Notes: a model not told the origin generated them from the letters alone. 64,000 nt of DNA from Pseudomonas arsenicoxydans (GCF_900103875.1 NZ_LT629705.1:4163001-4227000), one strand, 5' to 3'; shown: positions 1 through 8,569, counted from the stretch's first letter. Translations and numbers: made by a program.

Positions 1-832
1 TAATTCCCAGACGGGTCAGGGCCAGTTTCAATGCATCGGCCAGGTTGGCTTTGGTGACTACGCCTTGCAGGTCCAGGCCAAGGTGCACGATGGTCTGGGC
101 GATTTGTGGTCGCACGCCGCTGATGATGCAATCGGCACCCATCAGGCGAATGGCGGTCACGGTTTTGAGCAAATGCTGAGCCACCAGGGTGTCGACGGTC
201 GGCACGCCAGTGATGTCGATAATGGCGATTTCCGAACCGGTATCGACGATCCGCTGCAGCAAGGATTCCATGACCACTTGGGTACGTTGCGAATCGAGGG
301 TGCCGATCATCGGCAGCGCCAGCACGCCGTCCCAGAGCTTGACCACCGGGGTCGAGAGTTCCAGCAATTCTTCCTGCTGGCGCTTGATCACCGCTTCGCG
401 CGATTTCTGGAAGGTGCGGATGGTGTGCATGCCCAACGCGTCGACCAATTCGGAAACTTCCCAGAGCTGCTCGGCGAGCATGGCTGGATTGGCTTCGTAG
501 TGGCGTTGCAACAGACCGAACATCGGGCCTTTGAGCGAGAAAATGAAGCTGGCGGTCTGGTGCGAGTCCTGACCTGTCAGGGCGCGGCTGTGGGAGAGCT
601 TTTCGAGGAATTGACGAATGTCATCCCAGCCCGGCGCGTTGACGTTCGGGCCATTGCCGTTTTCCAGGCCGGCGATCAGCAGTTGCAGAAATTCCGACGT
701 CTGCTGTTTAAGGTCGTGTTCTTTCAAGTTGCGGGTAGCGCCAGTGGCTTCCTGGCTGGTCATCCAATCGCCAACCAGTTGTGTCTGGTTGCTTTTCATC
801 GCATCGAGAGTGCCGATATGCAGTGCTGCCAT
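1..832 (-). CDS. RsbR-type STAS stressosome protein (C-terminus outside window)
   Basis: Read directly on the minus strand: ATG at 832-830 is preceded by AGGAG at good spacing, and the frame stays open to base 1. The N-terminal ~150 residues are a helical RsbR-type sensor region. The C-terminal part is a STAS domain with the segments IGTLDSQRTQ and DITGVPTVDTLVAQ. These closely match B. subtilis RsbRA around its two phosphorylated threonines (GT-[IL]-D and VDT), and both threonines are present. In the known family, RsbR and RsbS form a stressosome that holds the RsbT kinase. Any rsbS/rsbT partner would lie left of the window and is not visible. The last residues are missing here. Confidence 0.85.
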   Translation of the reverse strand, partial: MAALHIGTLDAMKSNQTQLVGDWMTSQEATGATRNLKEHDLKQQTSEFLQLLIAGLENGNGPNVNAPGWDDIRQFLEKLSHSRALTGQDSHQTASFIFSLKGPMFGLLQRHYEANPAMLAEQLWEVSELVDALGMHTIRTFQKSREAVIKRQQEELLELSTPVVKLWDGVLALPMIGTLDSQRTQVVMESLLQRIVDTGSEIAIIDITGVPTVDTLVAQHLLKTVTAIRLMGADCIISGVRPQIAQTIVHLGLDLQGVVTKANLADALKLALTRLGI

Positions 833-1113
833 GTGTCTGAGCTCCTGAAAAAATTCTGTGCCGATTCCCCAAAAAAACACCGGCGTGAATCAATGACAAT
901 TGCCGTACGCAATAGTTAGCCGTGCGCGTGGATTATTTTATCCCCGCAACAGTTGCCGCTAACTCTAGTAGGTACCCACGTCCACGGCGATTTAATGACG
1001 ACTCTCTAGTCAGGCGCTGTTTTATTGGATGGAACCCCTGACGCTGTATGACTTCGAACTTTCAAGGCCTCGGTGTTTCGAGGTGCGGGCTTGCCTATAT
1101 GAGCGAGGTACGT

Positions 1114-1389
1114 ATGAAAGACGAAACGACACAACGACAGGATCAATCGGGTGCACCGATCGATCGCAATGACCCGGCGATTGATCCGCAAATGCCGGGC
1201 GACGAGGGAGCAGGTGCTCAACGTCAACAATCATCCACCGGTTCTGCGCAAAGCGCTGATGCGGCGGTCGATCAGAAAAACCTCCACGATGACAACGACA
1301 ACGAATTCAGCCCGGGTTTCAAACCCCATCCCGACCGGCCAAAGCCCAGTGATGAGACCGACGCCGACATCGATACCGATGGCGGCTAG
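1114..1389 (+). CDS. Small acidic, disordered hypothetical protein (91 aa)
   Basis: The frame is open from 1048, but ATG 1114 has GAGG 6 nt upstream and is the best start; ATG 1099 is the alternative. The product is very hydrophilic, rich in Asp, Gln, Pro and Ser, with no hydrophobic segment and an acidic end (DETDADIDTDGG). It is probably unstructured and cytoplasmic. I do not recognise a family. It is followed at once by a strong terminator shared with the convergent DUF4142 gene. Its setting among small stress-type proteins and an RsbR homologue suggests a general stress role, which is inference only. Confidence 0.65.
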   Translation: MKDETTQRQDQSGAPIDRNDPAIDPQMPGDEGAGAQRQQSSTGSAQSADAAVDQKNLHDDNDNEFSPGFKPHPDRPKPSDETDADIDTDGG

Positions 1390-1402
1390 TTCGTCCAGCC
1401 GT

Positions 1403-1436
1403 AAAAAAGGCCGCATCAATCGATGCGGCCTTTTTT
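1403..1436. terminator. Bidirectional rho-independent terminator
   Basis: GGCCGCATC / GATGCGGCC stem with a 4 nt AATC-type loop, flanked by AAAAAA on the left and TTTTTT on the right. It therefore works for the plus-strand gene ending at 1389 and the minus-strand gene ending at 1446. Confidence 0.9.
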
Positions 1437-1445
1437 ATGGACGTT

Positions 1446-1967
1446 TTATTTGCTGGGGTGAGCAGCCTGGAGTTTTTTCGCCATCTCCAAATGTTTTTCC
1501 AGCGCCGGCAACATCTTTTGCGCGAACCCTTTGAGTTCTGTGGCGCCCTTGACCTTATCGTCTGTCACGGTATCGGCTTCTTTTTTGAATCGCGCGATGG
1601 TTTCTTCGTGCGCTTTCACCTGATTGTTGGCGTAGGCGGCGTCGAACGATTCATCGCGCATATCGAGAATTTTTTCCTTGGCTTGCTTCACCAGCGTGGT
1701 GTCGTCCGGCACCTTGATGTCGTTCTTTTTCGCCAACGCCGCCAATTCTTCATTGGCCTTGGTGTGATCGGTGATCATCATGTTGGCGAATGCCTTGACG
1801 TCCGCCGATGAGCTTTTTTCCAGGGCCAGTTTGCTGGTTTCGACTTCTGCGATCCCGCCGGCCGCGGCGTCATCGACGAAGTCATTGGAGGTCGCGGCAA
1901 ACGCAACACCCATGCTGGAACTCAAGGCTACGGCCAAGGCAAGGTGGCGCAGGGTAAATCCGTCCAT
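1446..1967 (-). CDS. DUF4142 exported protein
   Basis: 173 aa. An N-terminal signal peptide (about residues 1-25, ending ...VAFA-ATS) is followed by a helical DUF4142 domain containing FVDDAAAGGIAEVETSKLA and the segment MMITDHTKANEEL with its conserved histidine. DUF4142 proteins are periplasmic or outer-membrane-associated ferritin-like four-helix proteins, often stress induced, with no settled biochemical activity. The gene ends at the shared terminator and is divergent from the YdcH-like gene at 2182. The family call is firm; the function is unknown. Confidence 0.85.
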   Translation of the reverse strand: MDGFTLRHLALAVALSSSMGVAFAATSNDFVDDAAAGGIAEVETSKLALEKSSSADVKAFANMMITDHTKANEELAALAKKNDIKVPDDTTLVKQAKEKILDMRDESFDAAYANNQVKAHEETIARFKKEADTVTDDKVKGATELKGFAQKMLPALEKHLEMAKKLQAAHPSK

Positions 1968-2181
1968 TGGTTATTCTCCACACAGTTTTGAAGACGATCC
2001 GCTGATCGTTATTCAATGGAGGTCGGCGCTCGGACAAAGGTTTTATCGCGTTTGCGACAGGACGACGAACGGACACCGCTGGTCTGATAGACGGTCGACA
2101 GAACACGGTAACCGAGGCCATTCTGATAGTTGGTAAACGCAATAAATCGCGTTTGCTGCCGATCAATAACGGAGGTGTTCC

Positions 2182-2424
2182 ATGCCGGTACCACACGACC
2201 TTTATCAGGACCTGAAACTTTCAAAGGAAGATATCCAGCAAAAACGCTCCAAGGATCCAGTACTGAATTCACTGATCGACAAGTATTCGCAAGCGGACGC
2301 CGAGGTAGTCAAGGCTGAAACCGCAAAATCAGATGCGCCCAGCGATGACGTATTGAAAAAGCTCAAGGAGGCGCGCGTGCAGGTCAAGGACAAGATCGTC
2401 AAACAACTCCAGTCTTCTTCCTGA
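2182..2424 (+). CDS. YdcH-like (DUF465-type) small protein
   Basis: 80 aa, preceded by AACGGAGGTGTTCC, a strong ribosome binding site. The protein is a charged helical hairpin. It has an N-terminal segment ending ...PVLNSLIDKYSQADAEVVKAE, a short D/S-rich turn, and a second helix DVLKKLKEARVQVKDKIVKQL. This is the layout of YdcH/DUF465 proteins (a short coiled-coil hairpin with a conserved L-K--R---KD--). The biochemical role of that family is not established. It sits in the stretch of small stress-type genes. Confidence 0.65.
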   Translation: MPVPHDLYQDLKLSKEDIQQKRSKDPVLNSLIDKYSQADAEVVKAETAKSDAPSDDVLKKLKEARVQVKDKIVKQLQSSS

Positions 2425-2535
2425 CCCGCGACGGCAAGCCACCGACGACCGGTGACCGAAAAATTGGAACGGGAGTAAATACCGGCACCTCGAAAGATCA
2501 GAGTCCGACCTTTTCGACTCCCTGCGAGGTGCCTT

Positions 2536-2778
2536 ATGCCCGATCCAAAATTCCCCAGTGAAGAGCAGGGTGGATACGACCCGATTCCCACCCGTCCCGA
2601 GCCTCTGAGCCCCGGCCGCACGGCGGTCAACCCCGAAGACGAACCCGGCATCGACGAGCTGCCTGCCAATGAAGGCGTGCGCCCCCTGAATGAGGACGAC
2701 ACCACCGCGATGGACCCTGAGCGGGTGCTGGAAGAAACGGAAAACGCCGTGCGAGATAAAGAGAGCGATCCGCGGTAA
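2536..2778 (+). CDS. Small Pro/Glu-rich hypothetical protein (80 aa)
   Basis: ATG 2536 follows TGCGAGGTGCCTT, a good ribosome binding site. The product is hydrophilic and likely disordered, rich in Pro, Glu and Asp, without membrane or signal segments. I do not recognise a domain. Codon use is ordinary for the GC-rich neighbours. It closes the plus-strand run of small genes and is followed by a GC-rich hairpin at 2794. Function unknown. Confidence 0.6.
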   Translation: MPDPKFPSEEQGGYDPIPTRPEPLSPGRTAVNPEDEPGIDELPANEGVRPLNEDDTTAMDPERVLEETENAVRDKESDPR

Positions 2779-2793
2779 TTCAGCTCACATCCC

Positions 2794-2815
2794 CTGTGGG
2801 AGCTCACTCCCACAG
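2794..2815 (+). terminator. Hairpin after the 80-aa gene, resembling half a REP
   Basis: CTGTGGGAG-CTCA-CTCCCACAG followed by TTTGATT. A perfect 9 bp stem. The sequence resembles the GTGGGAG core of the REP elements elsewhere in the window, so it may be a REP remnant that acts as a transcript end between convergent genes. Confidence 0.55.
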
Positions 2816-2826
2816 TTTGATTGAGG

Positions 2827-3918
2827 TTACTTCTGCAGGGCAGTGCTTAACGGCAATCGCGCCATGTTGTTGGCCTTCAGAGACCCCAGATACAGCCAGT
2901 CCCCGTACTCGCGCACCGTGGTAATCGGCGAGTAATTGCCATTGTTCGCATCCTGCAAATTGGCGATGACCTTGCCATCGACGTCCAGCCCCAGCGCAAA
3001 CGCGCGTTTCTCCACCGGCTTGGGCAGCAGCATCAACGCCCGCACGATCATCTTGCGTACAAAGGGGTGTTGCGCCGTGGCGTCGAGCAACGCACTACGC
3101 GGTGCATAGAGCGCCACCCAGAACCGGTCGCGACCGTTGAACGCGAGGTTGTCCGGCAGCCCCGGCAAATTGTCGATGAACAGGTCATGGGTGCCGGCTT
3201 TCGGTCCGCTCAGCCAATAACGGCTGATGCGGTAGGCACCGGTTTCGTTGACCAGCACAAAGCTGTCATCCGGCCCCAGGGTCACGCCGTTGGCAAACTC
3301 CAGCTTATCGAGGAGGACCGTGGTTTTTCCGGACTGAAAGTCATAGCGCAACAACCGACCGTCACCGCCATGCTCGATGATCGCCTCGCCATCCTTGCCC
3401 AGGCCCCAACGACTGGAAGCGTCGCTGAAATAGGCGTAATGCCCCGATTTATCGATGACCACGTCGTCGGTAAAGCCGAAGGGTACGCCGCCAGCCTCTG
3501 TGGTCAACGCCGACAATCGGCCATGAGCATCCAGCGACAGCAAGCCTTTGACGCCGTCGGCAATCACCAATAACCCACTGGGGTGCCGCGCCATGCCCAA
3601 AGGCCGGCCGCCGGTAACGGCCAGAATCTGAGTGTCCTTGCCGTCGAGGCTGGTACGAATCACTCGTCCGTTGTGCAGTCCGGTGATCAGCACGTTTTCT
3701 TCCAGCAACAGCGCCTCGGGTCCTTCAATGCCCGCAGGGCCGACACGCTCCGCGCCTTTGAGGCGTTGATTGTCGGCATACACGCCGACGGTGAGAGAGG
3801 GCGCCGGTGCCGGAGTCCAGGCTACAGGCCGGACTTTGGTCGGGAACAACAGTAAAAAGACGCCAAGGGCAATGATCAATAACAACAGTAGATTGCTAAA
3901 CCTGAAGGCTCTTCTCAC
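2827..3918 (-). CDS. SMP-30 / strictosidine-synthase-like beta-propeller protein, membrane anchored
   Basis: 363 aa. Residues about 9-26 form an N-terminal membrane anchor (LLLLLIIALGVFLLLFP). The rest is a six-bladed propeller with SMP-30/strictosidine synthase-like signatures: GPEALL, RPLGMARHPSG, GFTDDVVIDKSGHYAYFSDAS, EFANGVTLGPDD and GLPDNLAFNGRDRFWVAL. Family members are lactonases or esterases, and the substrate here cannot be told. Its start overlaps the end of the upstream fatty acid hydroxylase gene by 4 bp (ATGA), so the two are translationally coupled and probably act on related lipophilic compounds (inference). Confidence 0.8.
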   Translation of the reverse strand: MRRAFRFSNLLLLLIIALGVFLLLFPTKVRPVAWTPAPAPSLTVGVYADNQRLKGAERVGPAGIEGPEALLLEENVLITGLHNGRVIRTSLDGKDTQILAVTGGRPLGMARHPSGLLVIADGVKGLLSLDAHGRLSALTTEAGGVPFGFTDDVVIDKSGHYAYFSDASSRWGLGKDGEAIIEHGGDGRLLRYDFQSGKTTVLLDKLEFANGVTLGPDDSFVLVNETGAYRISRYWLSGPKAGTHDLFIDNLPGLPDNLAFNGRDRFWVALYAPRSALLDATAQHPFVRKMIVRALMLLPKPVEKRAFALGLDVDGKVIANLQDANNGNYSPITTVREYGDWLYLGSLKANNMARLPLSTALQK

Positions 3919-5069
3919 GCGGTGGCTCCTGCCGGGTTCAAGTGTTTTTGCGCCATGTCCCGCAGCGCCAGCATCGATGCCGAGGATTCGCGCTCGATGC
4001 GCCGCTTGAGCAGCAGTCGATTGGCGATACGCATCGCCAGTCCGGCGAACTGATAGTCCAGAGTGCGGATAAACCGGGTGTGATCGCCCTCAGCCTCGCA
4101 CTCGTAAGTCACCACCAGCGACAGCCCGTGATCGCCCCGCGCCCAGGCGCTCCAGCGCCGTCCGGGCAGGTATTCGTTGACCTCCCAACTCAAGTGGCCG
4201 TCACGCCCGCCGGCGCGGATGTCTTCTTCGAACCGCGCGCCGGCATGCAAGGGGCCACTTTGCCCCTCGACCTTGAGGGAGGACGGATGCCACTCCGGCC
4301 AACGGGTCACGGTGCTGGCGTAGGCGAGCACATCCATTGGATTGCCGGCGATAGCGATCTGGTGCTGCATGCGGGTCATGGCCGTTCTCGTCAGGGGCTG
4401 AGTGTCGTGCTCCGGCTCCCAATACAGGGTGCCGAACAGGTAATCCATCAGCGGAAACACGATATTGAAATTGCGTTCCTGCATCAGCTCGCGACGGTGA
4501 TGCAATTCATGCAGGCGACGCATCTGGCGAATCCACGGCAGCCGTGTGACCGGGTTGCTCGGTGGCAGGTGCTCGCAGGCATGAAACACCTCATAGGTCA
4601 GGTATCCGAGCACCAGGCAGCCAGCCGACAATCCGGCGACGTTGCTATCGAAGCGCCCCATCAGCCACCAGAGGGGCAGGGTGATGACGACGGTGTGCAG
4701 CACGATCAGCCAGGCTGGAAACAGAATCACCCGCCAGTCCCGGGCGCTGTCGTAGGTCATGTGGCCGGGGGCAAAAAAACTGTGGTGGTCGCCTGCATGG
4801 CGGGCGTAGAACATCCGCGCGAAGCTCTTTTTGTGATGCCCCAGATGCCGATGCACCACGTACACGCCGAAGTTGAAGAACAGCAGCGTCAGCGGCACCG
4901 CCAGCCATTCCAGCGGCTGGACTTGATGCACGGTGCTCCAGAATCCGCCGATGGCCAGTAAGCCGAACAGCAACACGAAAGCGCCGTGCAGCCAAGGGTT
5001 GTAGCGCGGATGAATGGCGGCTCGATAGCGGTCACGGAATGCCTGGGTGGTCTGCCTCACTGCGCTCAC
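3915..5069 (-). CDS. Fatty acid hydroxylase superfamily membrane protein fused to an SRPBCC domain
   Basis: 384 aa. Residues about 1-220 carry several membrane helices and the histidine boxes of the di-iron hydroxylase/desaturase superfamily: HRHLGHH, HAGDHH, HACEH and HELHHRR. From about residue 230 a soluble SRPBCC-type (START/polyketide cyclase-like) ligand-binding domain follows, with VTRWPEWHPSSLKVEG and GARFEEDI. Family knowledge suggests hydroxylation of a lipid or sterol-like substrate, with the SRPBCC part perhaps holding it. The start is GTG 5069; an internal GTG at 5060 after AGGTG is an alternative. An inverted repeat, GGTTAT(N4)ATAACC at 5073-5088, lies just upstream and could be an operator. 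Confidence 0.8.
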   Translation of the reverse strand: MSAVRQTTQAFRDRYRAAIHPRYNPWLHGAFVLLFGLLAIGGFWSTVHQVQPLEWLAVPLTLLFFNFGVYVVHRHLGHHKKSFARMFYARHAGDHHSFFAPGHMTYDSARDWRVILFPAWLIVLHTVVITLPLWWLMGRFDSNVAGLSAGCLVLGYLTYEVFHACEHLPPSNPVTRLPWIRQMRRLHELHHRRELMQERNFNIVFPLMDYLFGTLYWEPEHDTQPLTRTAMTRMQHQIAIAGNPMDVLAYASTVTRWPEWHPSSLKVEGQSGPLHAGARFEEDIRAGGRDGHLSWEVNEYLPGRRWSAWARGDHGLSLVVTYECEAEGDHTRFIRTLDYQFAGLAMRIANRLLLKRRIERESSASMLALRDMAQKHLNPAGATA

Positions 5070-5157
5070 CTGTGGTTATTGTTATAACCGCAGATTAGCT
5101 GATCTGCCCGTCGAGGCTGGAACAACCTCAAGGACACAAGCGCCATGATCCGGTATG

Positions 5158-6021
5158 TCAGGTCAGCGGATTCCAGCGCTGGGACCAGTCGTCGTCGGTC
5201 TTGATGACTTCACGCAACAAATCGAAGGCTCGTTGCAGGGTCGCCGAGTCGCGATCACGGGAATAGACCAGGTAGGTCGGGTAGCTGAATTCGGGCGCCT
5301 TGGGCACGGGCTCCAGCACGCCGCTTTCCAGGTAACTCTGGACCACGCGCGTGCGAAAGTAGCCGCTGCCGCCGTTTTCCAGAATGTACTGCAGAGCGAG
5401 TGGGCCGAGGTTGAAGCTCAAGGCAGCCTTGGCTTTTTCCGGCAGGGCTGCATCGTGCTGGCGGCGGAAGTCCGGGCCCCAGTCAATGTACACGTAAGGA
5501 TCGGGACGCCCGGTGAGGCGAACGAGGATGAGTTTTTCTTCGAGGATCTGCTCGACTTGCAGGCGCGGCCAGTACTCTGGCTGATAGACCAGCGCTGCGT
5601 CCAACACTCCCAGTTCCAGTTGCCGCAACAGGGTTTCGCCATCGCGGATTTCCATGCGCAGGGCGTGGCTGGGGATCTTCTCGCGCAGTTCGCCGGCCCA
5701 ACTGAGCATCAGTGGGTTGCACAGGCTGACTTCACCGCCGATGTGCAACACGTCGCGGTAGCCTTCTGGCAATGGCAGATCCCGCCGCGCGGCTTCCCAG
5801 GTCTGGACCAGTTGGTTGGCGTATACCACAAAGGCTTCGCCGTTGGGCGTCAGGCGCGCGCCGGCGCGGTTGCGCACAAACAGTGTGCTGCCGAGCTGGC
5901 TTTCGAGTTTCTGCACGCGGGCGGTGATTGCGGTCTGGGTGACGTGGAGTTTTTCTGCCGCGGCGGCGAGGCTGCCGTGGCGGACGATTTCCAGAAAGGT
6001 GCGCGCGAGATCGATGTCCAT
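5158..6021 (-). CDS. LysR-family transcriptional regulator
   Basis: 287 aa from ATG 6021 (MDIDLARTFLEIV); an in-frame extension to 6069 is unlikely because LysR proteins begin at this helix. The N-terminal winged HTH covers about residues 2-60 (GSLAAAAEKLHVTQTAITARVQKLESQLG), followed by the effector-binding domain. No divergent target gene lies next to it: upstream is the 6.1-6.4 kb inverted repeat and then a same-strand amidohydrolase. The target is therefore unclear; the hydroxylase gene downstream on the same strand is a candidate. The family call is secure. Confidence 0.88.
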   Translation of the reverse strand: MDIDLARTFLEIVRHGSLAAAAEKLHVTQTAITARVQKLESQLGSTLFVRNRAGARLTPNGEAFVVYANQLVQTWEAARRDLPLPEGYRDVLHIGGEVSLCNPLMLSWAGELREKIPSHALRMEIRDGETLLRQLELGVLDAALVYQPEYWPRLQVEQILEEKLILVRLTGRPDPYVYIDWGPDFRRQHDAALPEKAKAALSFNLGPLALQYILENGGSGYFRTRVVQSYLESGVLEPVPKAPEFSYPTYLVYSRDRDSATLQRAFDLLREVIKTDDDWSQRWNPLT

Positions 6022-6127
6022 GGGGTGGCCGGTGCGGGAAGTGTGGGGATTGTAAACGGATCCTGCCAATCTCGTTCATATGGCTGTTGCCTAGTTCCCT
6101 GTGGGGGTTGGCGTAATGCCATTCATA

Positions 6128-6382
6128 GGGTTGGGGGCATATCCGTTTCTGCGGTCACGGCGACTATTGGTTCCGCCCTGACGGCGGGTTACTTGGAAGA
6201 GCGCCAAGTAACCAAGCGCCAGCGCCCCTGACGTACGGTGCCGAGCCTTAGCTAGGCACCGAACGTCAGGGGCAAAAGCGCTTGGTTACTTGGCGCTCTT
6301 CCAAGTGACCCGCTGTAAAAGCGGAACCAATATCCGCCGTAACCGCAGAAACGGATATGTACCCAAATCCAACCCCAACCCC
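6128..6382. repeat. Long imperfect inverted repeat (~255 bp)
   Basis: Two arms of ~115 bp pair across a centre near 6247. The outer parts are GGGTTGGGG...CATATCCGTTTCTGCGG on the left and CCGCAGAAACGGATATG...CCAACCCC on the right; the inner parts are GCGCCCCTGACGT and ACGTCAGGGGC. Each arm also holds its own smaller palindrome (TTACTTGG...CCAAGTAA), so the folded form would be branched. It fills the gap between the LysR gene start (6021) and the amidohydrolase end (6430), and I see no other gene there. Similar long palindromes are scattered through P. fluorescens-group genomes. Confidence 0.85.
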
Positions 6383-6429
6383 AAAACTTCCTTAAGCGAA
6401 CAGCACTAGGGTATTAGCGAGGTCTCTAT

Positions 6430-8388
6430 TCAAAACGCAAAACACGAACAACCGAACGCCCCCCAGAACCCTTGAAAGTCACTGACCGGTGCCGAAGACA
6501 ACCGAGCCCGTTCATGACTGTGCGCATGCACCGCACAAGCGCCCGCACAGTGATGAGCCTGCGCTGTCAACGGCGCCATGGGTTTCCAGTGCCCCGGCAC
6601 CTTGGCCACGGGCGACCACTCAGGCACCACAGGAATCGGCGGCGGCCCGAGTTTTTCGAACTCTTGACTGCCATAGACAATCTTGCCGTCAACGATGGTC
6701 AACACCGAGTCGATCCATTTGATCGCTTCATCCTCGATGTGAAAGTAGTCCGCCGACAGCGCAATCAAATCAGCCAGTTGCCCAACCTTGATCTGGCCTT
6801 TCTTGCCCTGTTCGGAAGAAAACCAGGCACTGCCGTGGGTATAGAGCTCCAGCGCCGTATCGCGGCTCAAGCCTTGCGGATACAGCTCCAGACCCCCGAC
6901 GGTACGACCGCTGACCAGCCAGTACAGCGAAGTCCAAGGGTTATAGCTGGACACGCGCGTGGCGTCGGTGCCGGCTCCCACCGGAATGCCTTCAGCCAGC
7001 ATGCGCGCGATCGGTGGCGTGTGTTCGGCGGCTTTGGCGCCATAGCGGTCGACAAAGTACTCACCCTGGAACGCCATGCGGTCCTGGATCGCGATGCCGC
7101 CACCCAGGGCTTTCACCCGTTCGATATTCTGCGGGGTGATGGTTTCGGCATGATCGAAAAACCACGGCAAACCATCGAACGGAATGTCGCGATTGACCTT
7201 CTCGAACACGTCGAGCATGCGACTGATGGACTCGTTGTACGTCGCGTGCAGGCGGAATGGCCAGCGCTGTTCCACCAGATGGCGCACCACCGGCTCCAGT
7301 TCCTGCTCCATGGTTTGCGGCAGGTCCGGGCGCGGTTCGAGGAAGTCTTCGAAGTCGGCCGCCGAAAACACCAGCATTTCCCCGGCGCCGTTGTGCCGCA
7401 GGAAGTCGTCACCCTGGCCGTATTGGGAGGTACTGGTCCAATTCTTGAAATCGGTCAGCTCTTCCTTGGGTTTCTGGGTGAACAGGTTATAGGCGATGCG
7501 CACGGTCAGCTGTTGGTCTTTGGCCAGTTGCTGGATGACCTGATAGTCGTCCGGGTAGTTCTGGTAACCACCGCCGGCGTCGATGGCGCTGGTCAGGCCC
7601 AGACGATTGAGTTCACGCATGAATTGGCGAGTGGAATTGACCTGATACTCAAGCGGCAGCTTCGGTCCCTTGGCCAGCGTCGAGTAGAGAATCATCGCGT
7701 TCGGGCGGGCGATCAGCATACCCGTGGGGTCGCCGTTGGCATCACGCTGGATTTCCCCGCCCGGCGGGTTTGGCGTGTCGCGGGTGTAGCCGACCACTTT
7801 CAGCGCCGCGCGATTGAGCAGGGCGCGGTCATAGAGGTGCAGCACGAATACCGGTGTGTCGGGCGCAGCCTTGTTCAGTTCATCAAGCGTTGGCAGGCGT
7901 TTTTCGGCGAACTGGAATTCACTCCAGCCACCGACCACGCGCACCCATTGCGGCGTTGGCGTGCGATCCGCCTGGTCCTTGAGCATGCGCAGGGCATCGA
8001 CCAGTGACGGCACGCCTTCCCAGCGCAGTTCGAGGTTGTAGTTCAAGCCGCCACGGATCAGATGCAGGTGCGAGTCGTTGAGGCCGGGAATCACCGTGCG
8101 GCCGTGCAGGTCGATGATTTTGGTGGCGGGGCCTTGCAGCGCCATGGCTTGAGCGTCGCTGCCGACCACCACGAAGCGGCCGTCCTTGATGGCGACGGCA
8201 CTGGCCTGGGGTTTCTTGCGGTCGACGGTGTGCAGGCGTCCGTTGTACAGAATGAGGTCGGCGGGGGTGTCGGGCATGGTTTTACTCCCTGCGATTAGCG
8301 GGCTGATCCAGGCACCAACGGCACCTGCCGAAAGGCCTTGCAATACACGTCGGCGATCGAAGCCGTTGTGGACGTCAGGTGGGCTCAT
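6430..8388 (-). CDS. YtcJ-like amidohydrolase with Tat-type signal
   Basis: 652 aa from ATG 8388, chosen because it has GGAG upstream and because the next residues (DRRRVLQGLSAGA) make a twin-arginine-like export signal. The open frame extends to 8472, and a start without signal (MPDTPADLIL, 8277) is possible. The amidohydrolase-3 family is shown by NGRLHTVDRKKPQA, the metal site SHLHL, further histidines in FRLHATYNES and FFDHAETIT, and the aspartate in GAGTDATR. These enzymes hydrolyse C-N bonds of varied substrates; the substrate is unknown. The C-terminal ~50 residues are rich in Cys, His and Ala and look like a non-conserved tail. Confidence 0.82.
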   Translation of the reverse strand: MSPPDVHNGFDRRRVLQGLSAGAVGAWISPLIAGSKTMPDTPADLILYNGRLHTVDRKKPQASAVAIKDGRFVVVGSDAQAMALQGPATKIIDLHGRTVIPGLNDSHLHLIRGGLNYNLELRWEGVPSLVDALRMLKDQADRTPTPQWVRVVGGWSEFQFAEKRLPTLDELNKAAPDTPVFVLHLYDRALLNRAALKVVGYTRDTPNPPGGEIQRDANGDPTGMLIARPNAMILYSTLAKGPKLPLEYQVNSTRQFMRELNRLGLTSAIDAGGGYQNYPDDYQVIQQLAKDQQLTVRIAYNLFTQKPKEELTDFKNWTSTSQYGQGDDFLRHNGAGEMLVFSAADFEDFLEPRPDLPQTMEQELEPVVRHLVEQRWPFRLHATYNESISRMLDVFEKVNRDIPFDGLPWFFDHAETITPQNIERVKALGGGIAIQDRMAFQGEYFVDRYGAKAAEHTPPIARMLAEGIPVGAGTDATRVSSYNPWTSLYWLVSGRTVGGLELYPQGLSRDTALELYTHGSAWFSSEQGKKGQIKVGQLADLIALSADYFHIEDEAIKWIDSVLTIVDGKIVYGSQEFEKLGPPPIPVVPEWSPVAKVPGHWKPMAPLTAQAHHCAGACAVHAHSHERARLSSAPVSDFQGFWGAFGCSCFAF

Positions 8389-8492
8389 GGCGGCGCGCTC
8401 CGTCAATTGATCGGGGGCAAACGGCCGATGCCTGGCGCAAGCGGCCAGAAGGAATATAGACCGCAAATCCACGGGCGGCCGTTTCTAGAGGG

Positions 8493-8529
8493 CAAAAACG
8501 ACGAATCCCGCCTCGGGGGCGGGATTCGT
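8493..8529 (-). terminator. Rho-independent terminator of the SCP2 gene
   Basis: Stem ACGAATCCCGCC / GGCGGGATTCGT with a 5 nt loop. On the minus strand it is followed by a short T run (AAAAA at 8494-8498 on the plus strand). It separates the SCP2 gene from the amidohydrolase gene. Confidence 0.8.
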
Positions 8530-8569
8530 TTGCAGCCAAAGGTGCTTCCGGAAGCCGGAAGCTGCCGTC

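Noticed and set aside
65..919. Plus-strand frame of 284 codons at the left edge
   Set aside because: Opposite strand encodes the RsbR/STAS protein with recognisable motifs; the plus frame has none.
1030..1051. GGAACC...TTCGAA as an AlgU-type stress promoter
   Set aside because: The -35 resembles the consensus, but the -10 is poor, so it does not stand on sequence alone.
3942..4961. 339-codon plus-strand frame opposite the hydroxylase gene
   Set aside because: Shadow frame; the histidine boxes and membrane helices are on the minus strand.
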